Positions 1 through 8,595 of a DNA stretch of 11,600 bases are shown piece after piece. The position numbers and the translations under genes are program-made. The DNA comes from an uncultured Lysobacteraceae bacterium (GTDB lineage Bacteria > Pseudomonadota > Gammaproteobacteria > Xanthomonadales > Rhodanobacteraceae). Positions within the stretch are counted from its first letter, which is position 1; each line of letters begins with the position of its first letter. Where the stretch lies: assembly GCA_946480705.1 (NCBI GenBank), contig CAMLLF010000050.1:1-11600 (forward strand), in the 5' to 3' direction. The notes beneath the pieces are model-generated. The model was not told the origin of the DNA. It searched no databases and saw only the letters and a list, made by a program, of their open reading frames with translations.

Positions 1-1
1 G

Positions 2-487
2 GCGGAACGCCCGGCGCTGGTGGTGGCCACGCCCGGCGCGGAGCCGGTGGCCGCCGGCGGCTACGGCGCGGCGCTGCTGCTCGATGCGAATGTCGAACAT
101 TTCACGAGCGACGACCGCCATCTCGTGCTCGACATCGCCGCCGAACCGGGCCTCCGCATCTGCGCACTCGACGCGACCGGCTGCCGCGTCGTGCTCGACA
201 CGCCGCAACCGCAGACCGGCCTGCTGCCCGACAACACCTATGCCGCGCTGCACGGCGGAAAGCTTGCGTTCGTCGCGCGCGACAACAGCGGCGCGCGCCT
301 CGTGCAACGCTACGACCTCGCGCACGGCACGATCGACACCGTGCTTGCCGATGCGCCGAACACCTTCGCGCCGGCGCTCGACTTCAGTCCGGACGGGCGC
401 TGGCTCGTCTACGCGCGCAACGACCGCATCGCGATCGACCTGTTCATCGGCGAGGCGCAGCCCGTCGCGGCGGGTCCGGCGCGATGA
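2..487 (+). CDS. C-terminal part of a beta-propeller (PD40/TolB-like) protein, 5' end outside window
   Basis: The reading frame is open from the first bases (frame 2) to the TGA at 485-487, so the start lies upstream; GTG codons at 17-25 are not needed as starts. About 160 residues are visible. They contain beta-propeller blade signatures: a late FSPDGRWLVYAR motif, typical of PD40/WD40-like repeats, and repeated short strand-turn patterns such as RICALDATG and KLAFVARDNSGARLV. The last residues, after a DLFIGEA strand, form a short Ala/Pro/Gly tail. In Lysobacterales such C-termini often belong to CadC-like winged-helix regulators with a PD40 sensor domain, but TolB-like periplasmic proteins or S9 peptidase propellers end in similar repeats. 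The DNA-binding or catalytic part is not in the window, so the function cannot be decided. The stop lies 28 bp before amgK on the same strand, so co-transcription is possible. Confidence 0.7.
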   Translation, partial: AERPALVVATPGAEPVAAGGYGAALLLDANVEHFTSDDRHLVLDIAAEPGLRICALDATGCRVVLDTPQPQTGLLPDNTYAALHGGKLAFVARDNSGARLVQRYDLAHGTIDTVLADAPNTFAPALDFSPDGRWLVYARNDRIAIDLFIGEAQPVAAGPAR

Positions 488-515
488 TTCCCCGAACCGA
501 TTCCGTCCATCCCGC

Positions 516-2255
<1,740 letters not shown>

Positions 2256-2259
<4 letters not shown>

Positions 2260-3857
2260 GCCACCAACCTGCGCCGCAGCGGCGCCAGCGCCTTGCCGCG
2301 TTGGGCGAGGATCTGCGCGGCGACGTTCTCGCCGGATTCGAGGCCGCCTTCCATGAAGCCCTGGTTGTCGGGCGAGCAGTGTTCGCCGGCAAAAAATACA
2401 TTGTCCACATTGCCGGCAATGTGCTCGCGCAGGCCGGTCCAGTCGCCCGGCGTGAAGCACGCGTAGCTGCCCTGGGTCCATGGATGGCTGGGCCAATGGA
2501 AGCGCGCCTCGCGTGCGGCGCCGCGCGCGGCGGCGAAGCCCGGGAACACGCGGTCGAGCTGCACGGACGCGAGGTCGGCCTGATGCTTCGGCGTGCCTTC
2601 GCCGATGTCGAGGCCGTGGCGCCCGCCGGTGAAGTTCGTGAGGATGCCCGCGGCGCCGGCCTGCTGCCGGCTCGTCTCCCAGGTCGTCTGCACGCCGAGA
2701 TCGCACATCAGGCTGCCGTTGGAGCCATGGCGCTCGCGCCAGACACGGCGCTCGACGCCGATCATGAGCTTCGCGTTCGTGCCATAGCGCAGCCGCGCGA
2801 TCGCGTCGCGCTTGGCCGCGGGCAGATCGACACCGATGCGTACCTGACGCAGCGTCGTGAACGGCATCGCAAGCACGACCTGCGCCGCGCGGCGCTGAAT
2901 GCTCGCGCTGCCGCGGCGCAGCGACAGTACGTAGCGTCCGTCGGCGCCGCGCGACAGCGCCTCGAGCACCGTGCCGGTCTCGATCGCGTCGCCGAGTTTT
3001 CCGGCCAGCCGCGTCGTGACGAGGTCGTTGCCGCCGCGCACGTGAAAACGTTCGTCGCTGTCGCCGAACAGGCGGAATTTTTCGGTCGATGCATCGATGA
3101 AGGTCAACAGGTTCAGCGCCGACTGCTGGTCGCACTCCAGCCCCATCTCGGTCGTGTAGGCCACGTCGAGCAGGCGCCGCAGCCAGCCGCCGACGCCGTT
3201 GCGGTCGAACCACTGCGCGAGGCTCGCGCGGTCGAGTTCGCGCACGGCGGCGGAACTGCTGCCGTCGATGTCGCCGTCGCCGATCACGGCCTGGTCGCGC
3301 GCGATCAGCGCGGCGACGGGCGCGAACGCCTGCAGCACGTCGTGTTCGCTGCGCAGCGCGCCGTCGAAATACCAGCCGTCGGCGAGACCTGGCGTCTCCG
3401 CGCCGGTCAGATCGTCGAACGCCAGGCCCAGTTCGGCGGCGAGCGCATGCATGCGCACGTGCCCCGTGTCGACCAGCTCGCCGCCGAGTTCGCAGACCTG
3501 GCCGTCGGCGAAATGGTCGCGCAGGCTCAGCATGCGGCCGCCGCAGCGGTTCTGCGCCTCGATCACGCTGACACTCACGCCGGCCTCGCGCAGCCGCCAG
3601 GCCGCGGCGAGTCCCGCGATGCCGGCACCGACCACGACGACGTCGTCGCCGTCCTGCGGCCGCGGCGCGACACGCGCGCAGGACGCGACCGCGAGCGCAC
3701 CCGCTGCCGCCGCACTCTGCTGCAGGAACCGGCGCCTCGCCGCGCGCTGCGCGTCGGCGCGTTCGAGCGCTTCGGCCAGCGGCATGCCCTGCGCCGTTGC
3801 CGCGCGGGCAATCGCGAAACTGCGCGCGAACAGGCGCGCGAGCGGTGTACGGGCCAT
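2256..3857 (-). CDS. Flavin amine oxidase, probable Tat-exported lipoprotein
   Basis: A 533-residue FAD-dependent oxidoreductase of the flavin monoamine oxidase/L-amino-acid oxidase family, which oxidises amines or amino acids to imines with release of peroxide. The dinucleotide-binding motif VVVVGAGIAGLAAA has GxGxxG at 77-82, followed by Glu100 and GGRM at 106-109. The C-terminus has the FAD-contacting block NVFFAGEHCS...GFMEGGLESG. Before the Rossmann fold come RRRFLQ (41-46), an Ala-rich hydrophobic run and a VASC lipobox with Cys60. This fits a twin-arginine signal with lipidation, so an outer-envelope location is likely. The n-region is unusually long (about 40 residues). The start at 3857 is supported by a GGAGGAGG-type ribosome site 6 nt upstream; an upstream in-frame ATG at 3917 would place that site inside the gene. 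Substrate cannot be told from sequence. It ends in the convergent palindrome shared with murU. Confidence 0.85.
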
Positions 3858-3861
3858 GCGA

Positions 3862-3873
3862 CTCCTCCTCCCC
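3862..3873 (-). promoter_or_regulatory. Strong Shine-Dalgarno that fixes the amine oxidase start
   Basis: On the minus strand this reads GGGGAGGAGGAG, with GGAGG placed 6 nt before the ATG at 3857-3855. It is a near-perfect anti-16S match and supports 3857 over the ATG 60 bases upstream. Confidence 0.8.
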
Positions 3874-3886
3874 AGGAAAACCCGAA

Positions 3887-3917
3887 TGTATACCGGAACC
3901 AAGACCCGTGGGCGCAA
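3887..3917 (-). promoter_or_regulatory. Possible promoter of the amine oxidase gene
   Basis: The minus strand has TATACA (3892-3887) as a candidate -10, about 30 bases before the start codon. TTGCGC (3917-3912) lies upstream as a candidate -35, but the 19-nt spacing is long. The -35 overlaps the left arm of the palindrome at 3911-3937. This is a motif match by eye only. Confidence 0.25.
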
Positions 3918-3972
3918 TAAGCGAAGCGCGTTGCGCCAGCCTTTCGGCGCGCATTGCGCCGGCCTTTAGGGC
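3911..3972. repeat. REP-like palindrome with an adjoining imperfect direct repeat
   Basis: GGCGCAA (3911-3917) pairs with TTGCGCC (3931-3937), and the centre adds GCG-AAG-CGC. The right half, 3926-3948, is followed directly by an imperfect second copy at 3949-3972. Both read GCGCnTTGCGCCnGCCTTT, with about 20 of 23 positions identical. The second copy also contains TTGCGCC (3954-3960), so the single left arm could pair with either copy. The element fills the gap between the glutamine amidotransferase-like gene and the amine oxidase gene, in the promoter/leader zone of the latter. Confidence 0.75.
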
Positions 3973-4007
3973 ACGCCGCACCATATACCGGCGCGACCTG
4001 GCTCCCC

Positions 4008-4754
4008 TCAGCGAGATCCCAACGTGATCCGCCGCAACGGCCGCCCGACGAGATCGAGGAATTCACCGAACACGAGCTCCGCGCGCTGCTCCATCGCAGC
4101 GACCTCGCGCAAGGTCGCCGCACGGATCGCGTCGGCGTCGTCGGCGACGCCGGCCGCGCACAGTTCCTCGCGATAGGCCGGCGTCGACAGCCAGCGCTCG
4201 ATCAGCGCCTGGTTCGCCTCGAGATGGAACTGGAAACCATAGGCATTGCCGCCGTAGCGGAACGCCTGGCCCGCGCAGGTCTCGCTGTGCGCGAGGTGTT
4301 CGGCCTGCGCCGGAACGTCGAAGGCGTAGCTGTGCCACTGGAACAACGGCGCGCCGTCGCCGAGCGTGCCGAGCACGCGGTCGGCGCGGCCGGCCGGCGT
4401 CGTCGCCACGTCGTACCAGCCGATCTCGGCCTCGCGCTGGCGGCGTATCGGCGCACCGAGCACGTGGGCGAGCAGTTGCGCACCGAGGCAGATGCCGAGC
4501 ACGGGCTTGTCCTGCCGCAGCGCCGCCTCGATCGCGCGCATCTCGGTCAGCAGATGCGCGCGGTGCGCACGGTCTTCGACATTCATCGGACCGCCGAGCA
4601 CGACGAGACCGCGGTAGCGGTCGACACAGGGCTCGGCGTCGGGATGACGCTCGAAATTGACGAACTTGATGCGGTGGCCGCGGCGGCGGATCAGGCGATC
4701 CAGCGTGCCGAGCGGCTCGGCCGCCACGTGCTGGAAGACGAGCAGTCGGGACAT
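4008..4754 (-). CDS. Class I glutamine amidotransferase-like protein
   Basis: A 248-residue cytoplasmic protein with a GATase1 (peptidase C26-like) fold, related to the amidotransferase domain of GMP synthetase. The VVLGGPMNVED segment (51-61) matches the oxyanion-loop region. The nucleophile elbow is GICLGAQLLA with Cys89, and the remaining triad residues are in YGFQFHLE, His177 and Glu179; all three are intact. REAEIGWY (107-114) and QWHSYAFDVP (139-148) are also typical of stand-alone members. Such proteins hydrolyse glutamine or a gamma-glutamyl amide, but the acceptor is unknown because no synthetase domain or partner gene is present. The ATG at 4754 starts the first beta-strand directly; no clear Shine-Dalgarno is seen. 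It is flanked by palindromic elements on both sides and is transcribed towards the amine oxidase gene, 150 bp away. Confidence 0.85.
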   Translation of the reverse strand: MSRLLVFQHVAAEPLGTLDRLIRRRGHRIKFVNFERHPDAEPCVDRYRGLVVLGGPMNVEDRAHRAHLLTEMRAIEAALRQDKPVLGICLGAQLLAHVLGAPIRRQREAEIGWYDVATTPAGRADRVLGTLGDGAPLFQWHSYAFDVPAQAEHLAHSETCAGQAFRYGGNAYGFQFHLEANQALIERWLSTPAYREELCAAGVADDADAIRAATLREVAAMEQRAELVFGEFLDLVGRPLRRITLGSR

Positions 4755-4810
4755 TGCGTGCAGGAAATGACGGTCGGCCGCAAGCGTAGCGCGGCGAGGC
4801 CGCCGCCGCA

Positions 4811-4837
4811 GCGCATATGGCGTTGCGCCATGAGCGC
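4811..4837. repeat. REP-like palindrome
   Basis: ATGGCG (4817-4822) and CGCCAT (4826-4831) form a perfect 6-bp stem around TTG. It is extended after a 2-base interruption by GCGC (4811-4814) and GCGC (4834-4837). It shares the exact 11-mer GCGTTGCGCCA with the palindrome at 3911-3937 (3928-3938 versus 4820-4830), suggesting related elements. It lies upstream of the amidotransferase-like gene. Confidence 0.6.
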
Positions 4838-4841
4838 AGCT

Positions 4842-4966
4842 GGGAATCGGGAATCGTCAGAAGCGCACTCGCGTGGATGGCGTTCTGCGGAACGGACACC
4901 CATCGCCGCCCAACCCTCCCCTTGAAGGGGCTTGCCGAGGCTCCGCTTCAACGATTGCCCATTCCC
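4842..4966. mobile_element. MITE-like element with terminal inverted repeats
   Basis: GGGAATCGGGAATCGT (4842-4857) and ACGATTGCCCATTCCC (4951-4966) are inverted repeats with 14 of 16 positions matching, enclosing about 93 bp without coding capacity. The interior holds the palindrome CCCCTT-G-AAGGGG (4918-4930). Termini of the GGGAATCGGGAATCG type are, to my knowledge, frequent in intergenic regions of Xanthomonadaceae, consistent with a non-autonomous dispersed element. It lies 8 bp beyond the stop of the beta-CASP gene and may serve as its 3' structure. No target-site duplication is obvious. Confidence 0.6.
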
Positions 4967-4973
4967 CGTCACG

Positions 4974-6353
4974 TCACACCGTCACGACCATCCCCGGCCG
5001 GCTCAGCTCCACGCGTGCCCGGAAGCGGTCGCGGAGCTTGCCGGCCAGGGCTTCGCGCGCGGTGTCTTCGCCATGGACGAGATAGACCGGCGCGTGGCCG
5101 CGGATCGTGCCGTACCAATCCAGCAGACCGGCCTGATCGGCATGCGCCGACAGACCGCCGACGGTGTGGCGGTGCGCGTTTACCGTTATCCAGTCTCCGA
5201 ACAATTTTACTTTTTTCACGCCGTCGACGAGCAGCCGGCCCAGCGTTCCTTCGGCCTGGTAGCCGACGAACAGGATGTGCGCGTTGTGGCGCCCGAGATT
5301 CTGGCGCAGGTGATGACGGATGCGGCCGCCGTTGCACATGCCCGAGCCCGCGATGATGATCGCGCCGCCGCGGTGCGCGTTGATCGCCTGCGATTCGGCG
5401 ACGCCGACGGTGACCTGCAGGTTCGGCAGGCGCAGCGGGTTCGGACGGCTCGCCCAGAGCGCGCGCGCGTCGTCGTCGAAGAGGTCCTCGTGGCGCTCGT
5501 AGACGCCGAGCACCTTGCCGGCCATCGGGCTGTCGAGAAAGATGCGGAATTCGCCGATGCCCCAGTCGTCGTAGTGCTGCGCGAGCCAGTACAGCAGTTC
5601 CTGGCTGCGGCCGACCGCGAAGGCCGGAATCACGACGTTGCCGCCGCTGTGCCGCGCCGCCGTGAAGATCTCGCCGAGTTCGGCCACGGTGTCGCTGCGC
5701 GCGCGATGCAGACGGTTGCCGTAGGTCGACTCCATGAGCACGACGTCGGCGCTGTCGATCGTCGCCGGGTCGCGCAGGATCGGCGTGCCGCGCGGGCCGA
5801 TGTCGCCGGAAAAGACGAGCTTGCGTCCGCCGTCCTGCCAGAGTTCGACGACGGCCGAGCCGAGGATGTGCCCGGCGTCGCGGAAGCGCAGGCGCAGGCC
5901 CGGCAGGAACTCGAGTTCGCTGTCGTAAGGCAGCGGACGCACGTTCGCGAGCGCGGCCTGCGCGTCCTGGCGCGTGTACAGCGGCTGCTCGGGCTTGAGT
6001 CCCTGCTGCATGCGCTTGAGGTTGTCGCGCACGATGTCGCTCTCGGCGATCGATGCGGCGTCTTCGAGCATGATGCGCGCGAGATCGGCGGTTGCGGCCT
6101 GCGCGTAGATCGGGCCGCGGAAGCCGCGCTTGACGAGCAGCGGGACGCGGCCGATGTGGTCGATGTGCGCGTGGCTCAGCACGAGCGCGGCCAGGCGCTG
6201 CGGATCGAACGGAAACGGTTCGGCGTTGCGCCGCTCGGTTTCCTCGTCGCCCTGGATCATGCCGCAGTCGAGCAGGATCTGATGGTCGCCGACGCGGACC
6301 AGATGCGAGGATCCCGTGACTTCGCCGTTCGCACCGCAGAACTGGACCTGCAT
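4974..6353 (-). CDS. MBL-fold beta-CASP RNA-metabolising exonuclease-like protein
   Basis: A 459-residue cytoplasmic zinc hydrolase with a metallo-beta-lactamase core and an inserted beta-CASP domain, the architecture of the CPSF73/TTHA0252 group that cleaves RNA. The core starts at FCGANGEVTGSSHL. Metal motifs are HAHIDH (61-66), GHILGSA (His162) and FSGDIG (Asp184). beta-CASP elements follow: PAFAVGRSQE (motif A region), GSGMCNGGRIRHH (motif B region) and GGLSAHADQ with His404 (motif C), then VHGED with His427. All expected metal ligands appear present. There are no KH domains, unlike archaeal CPSF-type proteins, and the length matches stand-alone bacterial members. The ATG at 6353 has GGAG 5 nt upstream. 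It is divergent from the first M13 gene, with about 150 bp between starts. RNase activity is inferred from family. Confidence 0.9.
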   Translation of the reverse strand: MQVQFCGANGEVTGSSHLVRVGDHQILLDCGMIQGDEETERRNAEPFPFDPQRLAALVLSHAHIDHIGRVPLLVKRGFRGPIYAQAATADLARIMLEDAASIAESDIVRDNLKRMQQGLKPEQPLYTRQDAQAALANVRPLPYDSELEFLPGLRLRFRDAGHILGSAVVELWQDGGRKLVFSGDIGPRGTPILRDPATIDSADVVLMESTYGNRLHRARSDTVAELGEIFTAARHSGGNVVIPAFAVGRSQELLYWLAQHYDDWGIGEFRIFLDSPMAGKVLGVYERHEDLFDDDARALWASRPNPLRLPNLQVTVGVAESQAINAHRGGAIIIAGSGMCNGGRIRHHLRQNLGRHNAHILFVGYQAEGTLGRLLVDGVKKVKLFGDWITVNAHRHTVGGLSAHADQAGLLDWYGTIRGHAPVYLVHGEDTAREALAGKLRDRFRARVELSRPGMVVTV

Positions 6354-6382
6354 GGCAACTCCGCATCGATGACCGGTTGCCG

Positions 6383-6388
6383 ATTATG
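6383..6388 (-). promoter_or_regulatory. Possible -10 element of the beta-CASP gene
   Basis: The minus strand reads CATAAT (6388-6383), one mismatch from TATAAT, about 30 bases before the ATG at 6353 in otherwise very GC-rich DNA. No convincing -35 is seen at 16-18 nt, so this is tentative. Confidence 0.3.
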
Positions 6389-6503
6389 CGCGCGCCGCCG
6401 TCCGCCGCATCCGGCCCGCCAGTGCGCCGCGGTGTCCAAACCTTCGACACTGTAAGATTTCGGGTTTCGTGCCTACGCTGCGCCATTGCTCCGGGATTTC
6501 CGC

Positions 6504-8531
6504 ATGAACCTGCGTTCCGCCCTGCCGCGCCTGTCGGCGCTTGCCCTGGCTTTCGCCGCGACGCTGGCCGCCGCCCACACCAACCAACGCGGCCTCGATC
6601 CGCGCAATTTCGATACGAAAACCGCGGCCTGCGCCGATTTCTTCCAATACGCGAACGGCGGATGGCTCGCGGGCAATCCGATCCCGCAGGAATACAGCCA
6701 GTGGAGCCTCGACAACGAGATCCAGGACCGCAACGAAGCCGTGTTGCATGACGTGCTGAAGGCGGCCGCGGAAAAACCCGGCGCCGCGGGCAGCGTGACG
6801 CAGAAGATCGGCGACTTCTTCGCAAGCGCCATGGACGAGGCCGCCGTCGAGAAGGCCGGCGCGAAACCGCTCGCCGCCGATCTCGCGCGCATCGCCGCGC
6901 TGAAGACGAACGCCGACATCGTGCCGCTGCTGCGCGATTGGCACGCCGCCGGTACGCAGGTGCTGTTCGACTTCGGCCCCGAGGCGGACATGAAGAATGC
7001 GTCGCAGGTGATCGGCTATGCGACGCAGGGCGGACTCGGCCTGCCCGACCGCGACTACTACTTCCGCGACGACGCCAAGTCGAAGGCGCTGCTGCAGCAA
7101 TACCGCGACTATGTCGCCGCGCTGCTGAAGCTGACCGGCGACAGCGCCGCCGCCGCGAATGCGGCGCACGTCGTGGCGCTGGAGACGCGTCTGGCGAAGG
7201 ATTCGCTCGATCCGCTCGCGCTGCGCGATCCGAACAATTTCTATCACATCCACACGCTCGCACAGGCCGATGCGAAGACGCCGCATTTTTCCTGGGGCGC
7301 GTATTTCGCGGCGCTCGGCCGCGGCGACGTCACGAGCTTCTCGCTCGCGCAGCCCGAATTCTTCGCGGCGATGGACAAGGCGCTGACCGACGTGCCGCTC
7401 GCGCACTGGCAGGCGTATCTGCGCTTCCATCTCGCCGACGATGCAGCCGCGTACCTGTCGAGCGACTTCGTCAATGCGCAGTTCGCGTTCCGCTCCAAGA
7501 CGCTGCGCGGCGTCGAAGTGCTGAAGCCGCGCTGGCGGCGCGCGATCGACGCGACCAACGCAGCGCTCGGCGAGGCAGTCGGCGAAATCTACGTCGCGCG
7601 CGTATTTCCGCCGGCGGCGAAGGCCGGTGCCGAGCAGCTCGTCGGCAATCTCAAGAAAGCGCTGCGCGCGCGCATCGCGAAGCTCGACTGGATGGACGCG
7701 CCGACCAAGCAGGCGGCCTATGCCAAGCTCGATACGCTCGTCAGCAAGATCGGCTATCCGGACCGCTGGCGCGACTATTCCGGCCTGACGATCGCGCGCG
7801 GCGACTATTTCGCGAACATCGAAGCGGCGAGCCGGTTCGAGGCGAAGCGGCTCTACGCCAAGATCGGCAAGCCCGTCGACCGCGGCGAGTGGGAGATGAC
7901 GCCGCAGACCGTCAATGCGTACTACAACCCGCTGCAGAACGAAATCGTGTTTCCGGCCGCGCAGCTGCTGCCGCCGTATTTCGACGAGAAGATGGACGAC
8001 GCCGTGAACTACGGCGGCATCGGCTCGGTCATCGGCCACGAGCTGCTGCACGGCTTCGACGACCAGGGCAGCCAGTTCGATGCGAAAGGCAACCTCGCGA
8101 ACTGGTGGAGCGACAAGGACAAAGCCCAGTTCGAGGCGCGCACGGACAAGCTCGTGAAACAGTTCGACGCGTTCGTCGTCGTCGACGACCTGCACATCCA
8201 GGGACGGCTCACGCTCGGCGAGAACATCGCCGACCTCGGCGGCCTGCAGGTGGCCTGGGACGCATTCCGTATCGCGCAGGCCGGCAAGCCCGGGAAACCC
8301 GTCGACGGCATGACGCCCGAGCAGCGGTTCTTCCTCGCCTTCGCGCAGGCCTGGCGCACCGCGCAGCGCCCGGCCGCGCTGCGCCTGCAGGTCCAGTCCA
8401 ACGTGCACTCGCCGGCAAAATGGCGCGTGCTCGGCCCGGTCGCCAACCTGCCGGAATTCGCCGCGGCGTTTTCCTGCAGGGCCGGCGACGCGATGGTTCG
8501 CGACGCGTCGCAGCGCGTCGTGATCTGGTAA
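6504..8531 (+). CDS. M13 family zinc metallopeptidase (PepO/neprilysin-like), exported, first copy
   Basis: A 675-residue peptidase of the M13 family, which cuts small peptides in the periplasm or outside the cell. A signal peptide is clear: a short basic n-region, a hydrophobic stretch, and probable cleavage after Ala24 (LAAA). The mature N-terminus has the family's CADFFQYANGGWL (Cys43). The catalytic part holds NAYYNP (Asn471), the zinc-binding HELLH (His512-Glu513-His516) and GENIADLGG with the third ligand Glu573 and Asp577. It ends in VVIW. Length is normal for the family and no membrane anchor is seen, so it is probably soluble. ATG at 6504 is preferred over the upstream in-frame TTG at 6486 because it begins the signal peptide directly. 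A GGGA sequence upstream is a weak ribosome site. A closely related copy follows after 64 bp. Confidence 0.93.
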   Translation: MNLRSALPRLSALALAFAATLAAAHTNQRGLDPRNFDTKTAACADFFQYANGGWLAGNPIPQEYSQWSLDNEIQDRNEAVLHDVLKAAAEKPGAAGSVTQKIGDFFASAMDEAAVEKAGAKPLAADLARIAALKTNADIVPLLRDWHAAGTQVLFDFGPEADMKNASQVIGYATQGGLGLPDRDYYFRDDAKSKALLQQYRDYVAALLKLTGDSAAAANAAHVVALETRLAKDSLDPLALRDPNNFYHIHTLAQADAKTPHFSWGAYFAALGRGDVTSFSLAQPEFFAAMDKALTDVPLAHWQAYLRFHLADDAAAYLSSDFVNAQFAFRSKTLRGVEVLKPRWRRAIDATNAALGEAVGEIYVARVFPPAAKAGAEQLVGNLKKALRARIAKLDWMDAPTKQAAYAKLDTLVSKIGYPDRWRDYSGLTIARGDYFANIEAASRFEAKRLYAKIGKPVDRGEWEMTPQTVNAYYNPLQNEIVFPAAQLLPPYFDEKMDDAVNYGGIGSVIGHELLHGFDDQGSQFDAKGNLANWWSDKDKAQFEARTDKLVKQFDAFVVVDDLHIQGRLTLGENIADLGGLQVAWDAFRIAQAGKPGKPVDGMTPEQRFFLAFAQAWRTAQRPAALRLQVQSNVHSPAKWRVLGPVANLPEFAAAFSCRAGDAMVRDASQRVVIW

Positions 8532-8560
8532 TTCCACTCGTCCCAACGTACACACCAATA

Positions 8561-8574
8561 CCCGCAGCAGCGGG
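8561..8574. other. Small hairpin between the two M13 genes
   Basis: CCCGC-AGCA-GCGGG forms a 5-bp GC stem with a 4-nt loop. No T-run follows, so it is unlikely to be a strong terminator; read-through from the first M13 gene into the second is likely. Confidence 0.35.
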
Positions 8575-8595
8575 AACAGCGACCAGAGGCTCCAC

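Noticed and set aside
3984..3991. Second CCGGTATA (minus strand), as also found at 3896-3889, taken as a second promoter
   Set aside because: An 8-mer match alone, with no -35 at proper spacing, is too weak to call.
4932..6455. Plus-strand 507-codon open frame opposite the beta-CASP gene
   Set aside because: The minus strand encodes a protein with all metal-binding motifs; the plus frame has none and runs through the divergent promoter region.
6453..6458. TAAGAT as a -10 for the first M13 gene
   Set aside because: No acceptable -35 at 16-18 nt and only a partial extended -10; the M13 promoter probably lies in 6354-6503 but I cannot place it.
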